From contig NZ_CP092334.1 in the NCBI RefSeq assembly GCF_018595685.2, forward strand, positions 524,001-588,000: 64,000 nt of DNA, read 5' to 3'. The position numbers and the translations under genes were made by a program. The DNA comes from Flavihumibacter rivuli. GTDB taxonomy: Bacteria; Bacteroidota; Bacteroidia; Chitinophagales; Chitinophagaceae. Below, in pieces: positions 8,385 through 16,928 of this stretch (position 1 is its first letter; the number at the start of each line of letters is the position of its first letter). The notes below the pieces were generated by a model. That model saw only the letters and a list, made by a program, of their open reading frames with translations, was not told the origin of the DNA and searched no databases.

Positions 8385-9614
8385 ATGAAATACAGGACCT
8401 GGGTGCTGGCCGTTTTTGCCCTGCCCTTATCCCTCCGGGCTCAGCAATCAGCTGAAGCCTATGCGTTTACCGGAAGTTCCAGGGGAGAAACCAACTGGAT
8501 GAATATCCGGTTGATCGATCTTGCTACAGGTAAGGTCACCGGTTCGGTTTACCATTCTGAAAAGGATAAGAAACTCATCTTTGATGCAACCAGTCAACGG
8601 CCTTTTACCGGGTTGCCTGCCAAAACGCAACCGGTTAATGGCGTACAAAAGGAGGAAGGACTGGTTGCAGCCTGCGCCTTTGATAGGGTCAATAAGCGCC
8701 TCTATTATACCCCCATGCAAGTGAACCAACTCCGGTACGTTGACCTTTCCGGCAATATTCCCCGCTTTTTCCATATCACTTCACAGGAGCTCAATCCGGG
8801 TTCCGATCTGGGCAATGTGGCCAACCAGGTGACCAGGATGGTGATGGATGGGAAAGGAAATGGGTATGCCCTGACCAATGATGCCATGCACCTGATCAGG
8901 TTTCGTGTTGGGGAAGGCACAGAGATCCGTGACCTTGGCATGGTGGACGACCACCCGGAGAACGCGGAAGTTTCCATCCACAATCCCTGCCTGAGTTTTG
9001 GCGGCGATATGGTGGCCGACAAGAATGGTAACCTCTACCTCGTGACCGCCAATCATGCAATATTCTTCATCAATGTTCAAGCCATGCAGGCCAAATACCT
9101 GGGGATGATCTCCGGCCTGCCAACTGGTTTTACGACCAATGGGGTGGTGGCAGATGATGAGGGTAATATGGTGGTAGGGAGCGCGAACACCACGAAGGGT
9201 TATTATAAAGTAAACCTGAATACCCTGGTGGCGGAACGCACGGGCGCTGGTACTGATGTATTCAATGCATCCGACCTTGCGAATGGTAACCTGTTGTTTG
9301 AAAAGAAAGCTATGGAGAAGCGCAAACCTTTTGTCTATGAACTGGTACGGAATGATAAAATAGCGATCTATCCCAACCCCATTACAGATGCAAGTTTCCG
9401 CCTGAGCTTTGACGAACAGCCTTCCGGTAATTATGAAGTGCAGGTATTTGACTGGAATGGCCGGCTGGTACTGCAGCAGCCTTTAAGGGTGCTTGGAAAG
9501 TTCCAGGTGGAAAAGCTTACCCTTCAGAAAGAGCCAGCCAAGGGCGTTTACCTGGTAAAAGTCACCGGTAAGGAATCGAAGACCGTTATGGCCACCAAGC
9601 TGATGGTGCAATAA
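8385..9614 (+). CDS. Secreted protein with type IX secretion sorting domain
   Basis: This 409-residue protein has a signal peptide (residues 1-19, ending LRAQ). The central 300 residues repeat short beta-strand segments (for example RLYYTPMQVNQLRYVDLSGN and NGNLYLVTANHAIFFINV), suggesting a beta-propeller-like fold. The last 80 residues form a type A type IX sorting domain: IYPNPITDASFRLSF, then DWNGRLV, and a final GVYLVKV...TKLMVQ. Such proteins are exported by the Por/Spr system and attached to or released from the surface. An SprE/PorW homolog lies in this window at 25604-28669. Its function is unknown. A terminator lies about 40 bp after the stop codon. Confidence 0.8.
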   Translation: MKYRTWVLAVFALPLSLRAQQSAEAYAFTGSSRGETNWMNIRLIDLATGKVTGSVYHSEKDKKLIFDATSQRPFTGLPAKTQPVNGVQKEEGLVAACAFDRVNKRLYYTPMQVNQLRYVDLSGNIPRFFHITSQELNPGSDLGNVANQVTRMVMDGKGNGYALTNDAMHLIRFRVGEGTEIRDLGMVDDHPENAEVSIHNPCLSFGGDMVADKNGNLYLVTANHAIFFINVQAMQAKYLGMISGLPTGFTTNGVVADDEGNMVVGSANTTKGYYKVNLNTLVAERTGAGTDVFNASDLANGNLLFEKKAMEKRKPFVYELVRNDKIAIYPNPITDASFRLSFDEQPSGNYEVQVFDWNGRLVLQQPLRVLGKFQVEKLTLQKEPAKGVYLVKVTGKESKTVMATKLMVQ

Positions 9615-9656
9615 GGAATTTATCCGAAATACAAAATTTGGAATCACCACCCCAAT

Positions 9657-9684
9657 GGCTGTAAATTGCTTTTACAGCCTTTTT
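9657..9684 (+). terminator. Intrinsic terminator after the type IX cargo gene
   Basis: A 9-bp perfect stem (9657-9665 with 9671-9679) with a 5-base loop is followed directly by five T residues (9680-9684). Confidence 0.85.
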
Positions 9685-9746
9685 GATGTAATGCATGGGC
9701 TGAATGAAAAGGCGCAACAATGCCGAAGAAGGGAGGAGGAATCAGT

Positions 9747-10310
9747 ATGCATGAAATTGAACCATTTTACAATTGGCGCCACATTTATGTGAGTGAGGAA
9801 GATGAACGCAGTCCTTTCTACGGAAGGGTATATTCGGAATTTGAATTTTCACAAACCATTTACAATTACTATATCCATCCTCAATGGGATGAGTTTGGTT
9901 CGCGCACCCTTTACATGAAGGTGATCATGGCTGATTATGAGGAAGGGTATGCCGTGATAGAATTATTGGGCGAATGGAATGATGCCATCGAAAATGATAT
10001 CATGAACCTCAAGCGCGAAGTGGTGGACAAGTTCCAGCAGCAGGGAATCTACAAGTTCATCATCATCACGGAGAATGTACTGAACTTCCATTCAGGGGAT
10101 CGTGATTACTATGAGGAATGGTATGAAGAAATGACGGATGAGAATGGATGGGTGACCTTGCTGAACATGCCCGAACAGACCCAATATGATTTCAAGAGGG
10201 CCAAACTCAATCGTTATCTTGAACTCATGGACCTGGGCAATTGGCGCACTTACAAGCCCTATCATTTGTTTAAGAAAATTGATGACGAACTCATGAAACG
10301 CTTGTCCTGA
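9747..10310 (+). CDS. Conserved hypothetical protein of Bacteroidota
   Basis: I recognise the N-terminus MHEIEPFYNWRHIYVS as that of a conserved Bacteroidota family without assigned function. The protein has 187 residues from the ATG at 9747; a longer start at 9720 would add nine residues rich in Gly and Lys. The internal start is preferred because the extra codons are a purine-rich GGGAGGAGGAAT tract and the family begins at this point. The protein is acidic, aromatic-rich and probably cytosolic, with no signal peptide or membrane segment. It contains NVLNFHSGDRDYYEEWYEE, with His-Ser-Gly-Asp that could be an active or binding site. It lies just upstream of the aromatic amino acid leader, with no obvious link to it. 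Confidence 0.7.
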   Translation: MHEIEPFYNWRHIYVSEEDERSPFYGRVYSEFEFSQTIYNYYIHPQWDEFGSRTLYMKVIMADYEEGYAVIELLGEWNDAIENDIMNLKREVVDKFQQQGIYKFIIITENVLNFHSGDRDYYEEWYEEMTDENGWVTLLNMPEQTQYDFKRAKLNRYLELMDLGNWRTYKPYHLFKKIDDELMKRLS

Positions 10311-10344
10311 GCGGAAAAACGAACACTAGTTAGGAAAAAATCTT

Positions 10345-10374
10345 TTGTTCGGTAATTTTCATTTCCTATTTTTG
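10345..10374 (+). promoter_or_regulatory. Bacteroidota primary-sigma promoter of the aromatic operon
   Basis: TTG at 10345-10347 (within TTTTG), a 19-base spacer, then TATTTTTG at 10367-10374. This is a full match to the Bacteroidota form TTTG/TAnnTTTG. The predicted start of transcription falls at about 10378-10381, that is, at or next to the ATG of the leader peptide (10380). Confidence 0.75.
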
Positions 10375-10379
10375 GAAAG

Positions 10380-10475
10380 ATGACACAAACAAAGGCATAT
10401 CGTTGGTTTTATTTTTACTTCTACTTTTTTACAGGCAGGAGGCCGGCGATGCTTTGGTTGAGATCAACTAATTAA
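10380..10475 (+). CDS. Aromatic-rich leader peptide (pheL-like attenuator peptide)
   Basis: A 31-codon open frame runs from ATG at 10380 to TAA at 10473-10475. Residues 7-17 are YRWFYFYFYFF, and another Trp is at residue 26. In total there are 5 Phe, 4 Tyr and 2 Trp. It lies directly behind a strong promoter and just before the pheA terminator. Such a run is expected in a leader peptide whose translation speed reports the charging of aromatic tRNAs, as with pheL in enterobacteria. Being probably leaderless, it would be translated from the very 5' end of the transcript. The peptide itself is unlikely to have another role. Confidence 0.8.
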   Translation: MTQTKAYRWFYFYFYFFTGRRPAMLWLRSTN

Positions 10476-10509
10476 GATCAAATAACAATCAACATAAAGA
10501 GTCCCGGCC
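10441..10509 (+). promoter_or_regulatory. Candidate antiterminator pairing of the aromatic attenuator
   Basis: GGCCGG at 10441-10446, inside the leader frame just after the aromatic codons, can pair with CCGGCC at 10504-10509, which overlaps the 5' arm of the terminator. A ribosome stalled on the Phe/Tyr run (10398-10430) would leave 10441-10446 free. A ribosome reaching the stop codon at 10473 would pass over it and allow the terminator to form. The pairing is only 6 bp, though all G-C. Confidence 0.5.
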
Positions 10510-10532
10510 GAGAGGTGCGGGACTTTTGTTTT
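10500..10532 (+). terminator. Attenuator terminator abutting pheA
   Basis: The stem pairs 10500-10506 with 10518-10524 (7 bp, mostly G-C) around an 11-base loop. TTTTGTTTT runs to 10532, immediately before the pheA ATG at 10533. Its location between the leader peptide and the first structural gene fits transcription attenuation. Confidence 0.8.
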
Positions 10533-11363
10533 ATGGCAGCAAAAGTATCTATACAAGGTTATGAAGGCAGTTTCCACCAGGTGGCTGCAAGGCAGTTCTT
10601 CGGGAGTGATGTGGAAGTGATCCCCTGTGCTACTTTCCGGGAAGTGGTGAAGATCGCCGCTGACAAGCAATTGAGCACCGGAGGGGTGATGGCCATTGAG
10701 AATTCCATTGCCGGCAGTATCCTGCCCAACTATAATCTCCTCCAGAAGAGTGGTTTGCAGGTGGTAGGGGAGGTTTACCTCCAGATCGAACAGAACCTTC
10801 TGGTGAACCCCGGTGTGCGACTGGAAGATATCCGCGAAGTGCATTCCCATCCCATGGCGATCCTGCAGTGTATCGATTACCTGGAGCAATACAATTGGAA
10901 ACTGGTGGAAACAGAGGATACGGCCTTAAGCGCCAGGCATATCCACCAGCACCGCCATAAACATGCGGCAGCCATAGCCAGCAAACTGGCTGCTGACCTT
11001 TTCCAACTGGAAGTGATCGCGCCCAATATCCATACCATGAAGAACAATTATACGCGCTTCCTGGTACTGCAGCCTGCAGGAAGGGTAACTGATGCTGGTG
11101 ATGCCAACAAGGCTTCGGTCAATTTCCATACCGACCACTCCCGTGGCAGCCTTGCCAAAGTATTGACGAGGATTGCGGAAGGGGGCATTAATCTCAGTAA
11201 GCTGCAAAGCTTCCCTATTCCCGGCAGTGATTTCCAATACAGTTTCCATGCAGATATGGAGTTCGATTCACGCGAACAATTCGATACGGTGATCGAGGCG
11301 ATCCGTCCGTTGACGGCAGCCTTGCAGGTTTATGGTATTTATAAAAATGGTAAAGCATCATGA
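10533..11363 (+). CDS. pheA: Prephenate dehydratase
   Basis: This enzyme makes phenylpyruvate from prephenate, the committed step to phenylalanine. From the ATG at 10533 it has 276 residues. An ATG at 10515 would lie inside the attenuator stem-loop, so it is rejected. Dehydratase motifs include GYEGSFHQVAA (residues 8-18), MAIENSIAGSI (about 54-64) and the catalytic Thr in NYTRFLVL (about 171-178). A C-terminal ACT domain (about 195-276, SRGSLAKVLTRIAEGGINLS) should bind phenylalanine for feedback control; its usual ESRP element reads QSFP here. There is no chorismate mutase domain, which is instead fused to DAHP synthase downstream. The stop overlaps the next start by 4 bp, so translation is coupled. 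Confidence 0.95.
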   Translation: MAAKVSIQGYEGSFHQVAARQFFGSDVEVIPCATFREVVKIAADKQLSTGGVMAIENSIAGSILPNYNLLQKSGLQVVGEVYLQIEQNLLVNPGVRLEDIREVHSHPMAILQCIDYLEQYNWKLVETEDTALSARHIHQHRHKHAAAIASKLAADLFQLEVIAPNIHTMKNNYTRFLVLQPAGRVTDAGDANKASVNFHTDHSRGSLAKVLTRIAEGGINLSKLQSFPIPGSDFQYSFHADMEFDSREQFDTVIEAIRPLTAALQVYGIYKNGKAS

Positions 11364-12538
11364 TCAAGACGGCAAATAGACTGGAAGGAATTGGTGAATA
11401 TTATTTCTCCATGAAGTTGAGGGAGATCGATACCCTCAATAAGGAAGGCAAGGCCATTATCAACCTGGGCATTGGCAGTCCCGACCTGCCACCCCATCCT
11501 GATGTGATCAGGGTATTGCAGGAAGAGTCCGCCAAACCGAATGTGCATGCCTACCAGAGCTACAAGGGTTCGCCGGTGTTGCGCAAGGCCATGAGCGATT
11601 GGTATGCCACCTGGTATGGCGTAAGCCTCGATGCCGATACGGAAGTATTACCCTTGATCGGTTCCAAGGAAGGCATCATGCATATCTGCATGACCTACCT
11701 CGATGAAGGTGACCAGGTGCTGATCCCCAATCCCGGTTATCCCACCTATAGCAGTGCCGTGAAATTGGCCGGTGGTGTACCGGTGCCATATGAAATGAAG
11801 GAATCCCTCAATTGGGAGCCGGACCTGGAAGCATTGTCAAATACAGACCTTTCAAAGGTGAAGCTGATGTGGGTGAACTACCCGCATATGCCAACCGGCC
11901 AGGTGCCTTCCCAGTCCTTCTTTGAAGCATTGGTGGCCTTTGGCAGGAAGCACGCCATCCTGATATGCCATGATAACCCGTATAGCTTCATCCTGAATGA
12001 GAAGCCTGCAAGCCTGCTGGCCATCCCGGGTGCGAAGGAAGTGGTGTTGGAACTCAACTCACTCAGCAAGAGCCAGAACATGGCCGGTTGGCGGGTGGGC
12101 ATGCTGGCGGGAGCAAAGGATCGCATCGATGAAGTGCTGCGGTTCAAGAGCAATATGGACAGCGGGATGTTCCTTCCCCTGCAACTGGCGGCTGCAAAGG
12201 CGCTGAGCCTGGGAAAGGATTGGTACAACAGCGTTAATGCCATCTATGCCCGCAGGAGGGAATTGGTTTTCCGTTTGCTGGACATGCTGGATTGCCATTA
12301 CGACCGTAACCAGGTTGGCATGTTTGTTTGGGCAAAGATCCCGTCAACTTACGCAGATGGTTATGCGCTAAGTGATGCGGTGTTGTATAATGCTAATGTA
12401 TTCATCACGCCCGGTGGCATATTTGGTGATGCGGGCAAAGGATTTATCAGGGTGAGTTTGTGCAGCCCTGAAGAAAAATTGCAGCAGGCCATGGATCGGA
12501 TCGCCAAGGCCATTCGCCAACCTGCTGAACAAAACTGA
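11360..12538 (+). CDS. Class I/II aminotransferase (probable aromatic/aspartate aminotransferase)
   Basis: This PLP enzyme of 392 residues has fold type I. SLSKSQNMAGWRVGML at about residue 234 carries the Schiff-base Lys and the phosphate-binding Arg. NPGYPTYSSAVKLAGG near 122 and CHDNPYS near 205 match the substrate and cofactor pockets of LL-DAP/aspartate-type aminotransferases. In this operon the likely task is the last step to phenylalanine and tyrosine, transferring an amino group to phenylpyruvate and 4-hydroxyphenylpyruvate. The substrate is inferred from context; its motifs also resemble the DapL/AspC group. It starts by the ATGA overlap with pheA. Confidence 0.85.
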   Translation: MIKTANRLEGIGEYYFSMKLREIDTLNKEGKAIINLGIGSPDLPPHPDVIRVLQEESAKPNVHAYQSYKGSPVLRKAMSDWYATWYGVSLDADTEVLPLIGSKEGIMHICMTYLDEGDQVLIPNPGYPTYSSAVKLAGGVPVPYEMKESLNWEPDLEALSNTDLSKVKLMWVNYPHMPTGQVPSQSFFEALVAFGRKHAILICHDNPYSFILNEKPASLLAIPGAKEVVLELNSLSKSQNMAGWRVGMLAGAKDRIDEVLRFKSNMDSGMFLPLQLAAAKALSLGKDWYNSVNAIYARRRELVFRLLDMLDCHYDRNQVGMFVWAKIPSTYADGYALSDAVLYNANVFITPGGIFGDAGKGFIRVSLCSPEEKLQQAMDRIAKAIRQPAEQN

Positions 12539-12552
12539 ATGGTGACACAACA

Positions 12553-13401
12553 ATGGAAAGAAAGAAAATAGCAATAGTGGGAGTAGGCCTTATTGGCGGT
12601 TCGCTGGCCCTGCAGCTGAATGAAAAGGGACTGGCAGCTGGTATCATAGGCGTAGACAATAACCCCTTCCATGCTGAGAAGGCAAGGGAACTGGGATTGG
12701 TGGACGAGATGATGGACCTTGATGCGGCTATTGATAACTGTGAGGTGATCATCCTGGCCATTCCGGTTGATAAGATGGTGGAGCTGTTGCCTGGTGTTTT
12801 GGACCGGGTGGATCAGCAGATCGTATTCGATGCGGGTTCTACCAAGTCGCAGCTGATAAAGGCCATCAAGGGCCATCCCAAACGTGGACGTTTTGTAGCT
12901 ACCCATCCCATGTGGGGTACGGAGTATAGCGGCCCACAAGCCGCCGTTAAACAAGCATTTGAGAACAAGGCCGTGGTGATCTGCGATACCCAGGACAGCG
13001 ATAAGGATGCGGTGGATTGGGTGAAGCATGCTTATAGCAAGATCGGCATGCACCTCCTGGAAATGGATGCCATTGCGCATGACCTGCACGCGGCCTATGT
13101 GAGCCATATTTCACATATCACTTCCTTCGCTTTGGCTAATACAGTATTGGAGAAGGAGAAGGAAGATGATGCCATTTTCGAACTGGCGAGTGGTGGTTTT
13201 GAAAGCACGGTGCGCCTGGCAAAGAGTAACCCTGCCATGTGGGTGCCCATATTCAGGCAGAACCGGGAGAATGTACTGGATGTGCTGAACGAACACATCA
13301 GCCAGTTGAGGAAATTCAAGTCATGCCTGGAGAAAGAGAACTACGAGTACCTGGGTGAACTGATCGAGAACGCTAACAAGATCAAAAGGATTTTAAAATA
13401 A
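12553..13401 (+). CDS. tyrA: Prephenate dehydrogenase
   Basis: This 282-residue enzyme oxidatively decarboxylates prephenate to 4-hydroxyphenylpyruvate with NAD for tyrosine. The N-terminal Rossmann motif VGVGLIGGSLALQL (about 9-22) and an acidic residue at VDNNP (about 35) favour NAD. ATHPMWGTEYSGP (about 116) includes the catalytic-site His. The helical dimerisation region includes YVSHISHITSFALA (about 183). Lacking an ACT or mutase domain, it is a minimal monofunctional form. It sits 14 bp after the aminotransferase and 14 bp before the DAHP synthase. Confidence 0.93.
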   Translation: MERKKIAIVGVGLIGGSLALQLNEKGLAAGIIGVDNNPFHAEKARELGLVDEMMDLDAAIDNCEVIILAIPVDKMVELLPGVLDRVDQQIVFDAGSTKSQLIKAIKGHPKRGRFVATHPMWGTEYSGPQAAVKQAFENKAVVICDTQDSDKDAVDWVKHAYSKIGMHLLEMDAIAHDLHAAYVSHISHITSFALANTVLEKEKEDDAIFELASGGFESTVRLAKSNPAMWVPIFRQNRENVLDVLNEHISQLRKFKSCLEKENYEYLGELIENANKIKRILK

Positions 13402-13415
13402 ATAGCAACCATCAT

Positions 13416-14507
13416 ATGCAAGCAACCGAAACAAAAAACATGAAGCAGATCACGCAGGAAGCGTGGTCCAAGCGCCCCCTGATCATATCAGGACCCTGTA
13501 GCGCAGAAACAGAAGAGCAGGTACTGGCAACAGCACAAAGGCTGGCCAATACCGGTAAAGTGGATGTATTGAGGGCCGGTATCTGGAAGCCCCGTACGCG
13601 TCCCGGAAGTTTTGAAGGCATTGGCACCAAGGGATTGCCCTGGTTGCAGCAGGCCAGGAAGATCACCGGTCTTCCCGTAGCCGTTGAAGTAGCTACCGCC
13701 AAGCAGGTGGAAGATGCCCTCCATTTCGATGTGGACATCCTCTGGATCGGTGCCCGTACCACTGTTAACCCTTTCTCGGTGCAGGAAGTGGCCGATGCCC
13801 TACGTGGTGCAGATGTGCCTGTATTGATCAAGAACCCCATTAACCCCGACCTGGAACTCTGGATCGGAGCCGTTGAGCGTGTGGCCAAGGCTGGCATCCA
13901 GCAGATCGGTTTGATCCACCGTGGTTTCTCTTCTTACGGCAATACCGAATACCGCAATGCCCCCATGTGGCACCTCGCTATCGAAATGAAGCGTCGTAAC
14001 CCCGATATGCTGATGGTGAACGATCCTTCGCATATCTGTGGCCGCAGGGATATCCTCATGGATGTTGCACAGAAAGCCATTGACCTCGACTTCGATGGCC
14101 TGATGATCGAAAGCCATATCGATCCCGATAATGCCTGGAGCGATGCCAAGCAGCAGGTGACACCGGAGAAACTGGCAGAAATGCTGGGCAGCATCAGGTG
14201 GAGAAGGGAAGATGTGGATTCAGAAGCATACCACGCGGCATTGGAAAAACTGCGCCAGCAGATCAACCACCTCGATGATGAACTGATGCAGATCCTGGGC
14301 CAGCGGATGAAGATCGCAGAGCAGATCGGTAAATACAAGAAGGAGAACAATATCACTATCCTGCAGACCAACAGGTGGAACGAGATCCTGGACCGGGCAT
14401 TCAAGAAAGGTGAAAAACTTGGACTGAGCAATGAGTTCATCACCCGTTACTTCGATGCCGTTCACATGGAAAGTATCAACCACCAGAACAAGATCATGAA
14501 CTCCTGA
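13416..14507 (+). CDS. DAHP synthase / chorismate mutase fusion
   Basis: This 363-residue fusion performs both the entry step (PEP plus erythrose 4-phosphate to DAHP) and chorismate to prephenate. Residues about 15-270 form a class I-beta DAHP synthase: ISGPCSAETEEQ, RAGIWKPRTRPGSFEGIG, LIHRGFSSYG and NDPSHICGRRD (metal and PEP ligands). Residues about 275-350 are an AroQ-type mutase helix bundle (RQQINHLDDELMQILGQRM, then IGKYKKENNI). In Bacteroidota this order, synthase first and mutase second, is standard. The start at 13416 adds nine residues to a possible internal Met at 13443; either is acceptable. It is embedded in the aromatic operon. Confidence 0.93.
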   Translation: MQATETKNMKQITQEAWSKRPLIISGPCSAETEEQVLATAQRLANTGKVDVLRAGIWKPRTRPGSFEGIGTKGLPWLQQARKITGLPVAVEVATAKQVEDALHFDVDILWIGARTTVNPFSVQEVADALRGADVPVLIKNPINPDLELWIGAVERVAKAGIQQIGLIHRGFSSYGNTEYRNAPMWHLAIEMKRRNPDMLMVNDPSHICGRRDILMDVAQKAIDLDFDGLMIESHIDPDNAWSDAKQQVTPEKLAEMLGSIRWRREDVDSEAYHAALEKLRQQINHLDDELMQILGQRMKIAEQIGKYKKENNITILQTNRWNEILDRAFKKGEKLGLSNEFITRYFDAVHMESINHQNKIMNS

Positions 14508-14527
14508 TGAGGTCTTTTGCTGTTCAA

Positions 14528-14582
14528 GGCTTCCAGACGCTTAGTGCCACTTCGCGTCTTAGCGCCTTCGTGGCAAAAAACA
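14528..14582. repeat. Probable dispersed intergenic repeat (cttcgcgtcttagcgcc type)
   Basis: The 105-bp gap before aroB holds a low-complexity stretch with the segments cttagtgccacttcgcgtc and cttagcgccttcgtggc. Stretches of the type 'gcgtctttgcgcctttgcg' are familiar dispersed repeats in Bacteroidota genomes. A related piece, tcctttgcgtccttcacg, occurs near 55770. Only two copies can be seen here, so the assignment rests mostly on recollection. Confidence 0.35.
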
Positions 14583-14612
14583 AATAAGGATAGGAATAAC
14601 TCAGTCAAATCA

Positions 14613-15644
14613 ATGGAAAAGAAAAAGATCAGGATAGGCCAGTCAACAGTGGAATATTATTTCGGTGCCAGTCTTTCCAGATTGAAGGACGTAGCGGATA
14701 AGGCCCACAGTGTTATCCTCACCGATGAACACATCTACCAGCATTACGGCAATAAGCTGAAGGGCTGGAAGACCATTGTGTTGAAACCAGGAGAGGAATA
14801 CAAAGTGCAGCAGACAGCCGATGCCGTGATCGATGAACTGATAGCGTTAGAGGCCGACCGCAAAACCACGCTGATAGGCATGGGCGGCGGTGTGATCACC
14901 GACCTCGCCGGTTATATCGGGTCTGTATACATGCGCGGTATCCGCACCGGGTTCATCCCAACCAGCCTTCTGGCCATGGTGGATGCATCCATCGGTGGAA
15001 AGAATGGTATTGATGTCGGCGTGTACAAGAACATGGTGGGCATCATCCGCCAACCGGCTTTTTTATTCTTTGATACTTCCTTATTGGCAACCCTGCCTGA
15101 TATGGAATGGCGCAACGGCTTTGCTGAGATCATCAAGCATGGTTGTATAAAAGACGCCGCAATGTTTCGGGAGCTTGCAGCAAGGGACCTCGGGTATTAT
15201 CAGAAGAATAAGAAGGCTGTGGCAGAATTGGTGAAGCGCAATGCGCTGCTGAAGACCAAAGTTGTGCAGCAAGACGAGACCGAGCAGGGCGATCGCAAGC
15301 TGCTGAATTTCGGCCATACACTTGCACATGCCCTGGAGAACCAGTATGAACTCACCCATGGCCAGGCTGTTGCCATCGGTATAACCTATGCCGCGCACAT
15401 CTCAGCCTCCCTGCTTGGATTTAGGCAGGCAGAAAAGGTGGTAGAGTTGATCGATCGCTATGGGTTGCCTACCTATGCTCAGTTCGACAAGGAGAAAGTA
15501 CTTTCCGTATTGAAGCATGATAAGAAACGTGAGCGCGACCATCTGCACTACATCCTGTTGCAGCGGATCGGCAAGGGAGTTATCCATACCCTTCCCCTGA
15601 AGGAAATTGAACAAATTTTTGAACGAATCAATCAAGGTCTTTAA
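14613..15644 (+). CDS. aroB: 3-dehydroquinate synthase
   Basis: This NAD- and zinc-dependent enzyme makes 3-dehydroquinate from DAHP. It has 343 residues from the ATG at 14613; an in-frame start at 14517 would translate the intergenic repeat and is rejected. Motifs: GGGVITDLAGY (NAD contact), a catalytic Lys in KNMVG (about 132), PTSLLAMVDASIGGK, and the zinc ligand in FGHTLAHALE with a second His in THGQAVAIG. It is followed after only 6 bp by aroA. The 105-bp spacer before it is the first loose joint in the operon. Confidence 0.95.
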   Translation: MEKKKIRIGQSTVEYYFGASLSRLKDVADKAHSVILTDEHIYQHYGNKLKGWKTIVLKPGEEYKVQQTADAVIDELIALEADRKTTLIGMGGGVITDLAGYIGSVYMRGIRTGFIPTSLLAMVDASIGGKNGIDVGVYKNMVGIIRQPAFLFFDTSLLATLPDMEWRNGFAEIIKHGCIKDAAMFRELAARDLGYYQKNKKAVAELVKRNALLKTKVVQQDETEQGDRKLLNFGHTLAHALENQYELTHGQAVAIGITYAAHISASLLGFRQAEKVVELIDRYGLPTYAQFDKEKVLSVLKHDKKRERDHLHYILLQRIGKGVIHTLPLKEIEQIFERINQGL

Positions 15645-15650
15645 ACCAAT

Positions 15651-16928
15651 ATGATAGCTACTATTCAACCTTCCTCACTGAAGGGCGATATTTATGCACC
15701 TGCCTCCAAAAGCTCTATGCAGCGGGCATGTGCAGCCGCCCTTGTTGCGGGAGGTACCACCGTCATCCGTAACCCCGGTCATAGCAATGATGACAAGGCT
15801 GCCCTTGGGGTGATACAGGCCCTGGGTGCAGAAGTTCGTGCAGTTGAAGATACCCTGGAAGTAAAAAGTGCGGGTGTACATGCCCGTGATTCGCAGGTGC
15901 ATTGCGGGGAGAGTGGCCTTGGTATCCGGATGTTCACCCCTATCGTTGCGTTGAACAATACTCCGATCACCGTTACCGGTGAAGGCAGCCTGGTATCCAG
16001 GCCCATGGATTTTTTTGATACCGTACTCCCGCAATTACAAGTGGAGACCAGTACCAACCAGGGAAGATTACCACTGGGTATCAAGGGGCCATTGCAACCC
16101 GCTGATATCACCATCGACGGGTCACTCAGTTCCCAGTTCCTTACAGGCATGCTCATGGCCTATGCGGCAGCGGGTGCAAAGAATGTGTCCATCCATGTTA
16201 CCAACCTGAAGAGCAAGCCTTATGTGGACCTTACGCTGGCAGTAATGAAGGCTTTTGGCCTGAAAGTGCCGGAGAACAGGAACTATGAATCCTTCTATTT
16301 TGATGATCAGCCTGTCCGGTTGAATACCAATGTTCAACGGACCTATACCGTTGAAGGCGATTGGAGTGGCGCAGCCTTCTTATTGGTGGCAGGTGCCATT
16401 GCCGGTAACATTACCATCAAGGGGTTGGATGTTTTCTCCACCCAGGCGGATAAGGCAGTATTGCAGGCCCTGATGAGTTGTGGTGCAGGCATGAGCATAA
16501 CGCCGGAACATATCGAAATGCGTAAGCTTCCGCTCAAGGCCTTTCATTTCAATGCTACGGATTGCCCTGACCTCTTTCCGCCATTGGTTGCCCTGGCCGC
16601 CTGCTGCGAAGGAACCACGGTCATTGAAGGGGTTAATCGTTTGGCACACAAGGAAAGCAACCGGGCCCTGACCCTCCAGGAAGAGTTTGGCAAAATGGGT
16701 ATTGAGATCACTTTACAGGATGACCTGATGATCATCAAGGGTGGTACCGGCCTGAAAGCCGCCACCGTTCATTCCCATCACGACCACCGGATTGCAATGG
16801 CCTGCGCAGTCGCGGGTTTGTGTGCAGATGGCCCAACCCATATTGAATGCGCGGAAGCGATCAATAAATCCTATCCTGATTTCTACCGACATATAGGCTT
16901 GTTGGGCGCATCTGTCCTGATCAACTGA
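15651..16928 (+). CDS. aroA: 3-phosphoshikimate 1-carboxyvinyltransferase (EPSP synthase)
   Basis: This 425-residue enzyme joins shikimate 3-phosphate and PEP to form EPSP. Motifs: SKSSMQRACAAALVAGG (about 20-36, substrate Lys and Ser), NPGHSNDD, CGESGLGIRMFTP (about 87-99), LVSRPMDFF, GDWSGAAFLLVAG (about 240) and HDHRIAMACAVAGL near 380. The usual NAGTAMR loop of class I enzymes is replaced by SGLGIRM, a divergence typical of Bacteroidota EPSP synthases. This is relevant to PEP-site chemistry but does not suggest loss of function. Transcription is coupled to aroB. Confidence 0.93.
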   Translation: MIATIQPSSLKGDIYAPASKSSMQRACAAALVAGGTTVIRNPGHSNDDKAALGVIQALGAEVRAVEDTLEVKSAGVHARDSQVHCGESGLGIRMFTPIVALNNTPITVTGEGSLVSRPMDFFDTVLPQLQVETSTNQGRLPLGIKGPLQPADITIDGSLSSQFLTGMLMAYAAAGAKNVSIHVTNLKSKPYVDLTLAVMKAFGLKVPENRNYESFYFDDQPVRLNTNVQRTYTVEGDWSGAAFLLVAGAIAGNITIKGLDVFSTQADKAVLQALMSCGAGMSITPEHIEMRKLPLKAFHFNATDCPDLFPPLVALAACCEGTTVIEGVNRLAHKESNRALTLQEEFGKMGIEITLQDDLMIIKGGTGLKAATVHSHHDHRIAMACAVAGLCADGPTHIECAEAINKSYPDFYRHIGLLGASVLIN

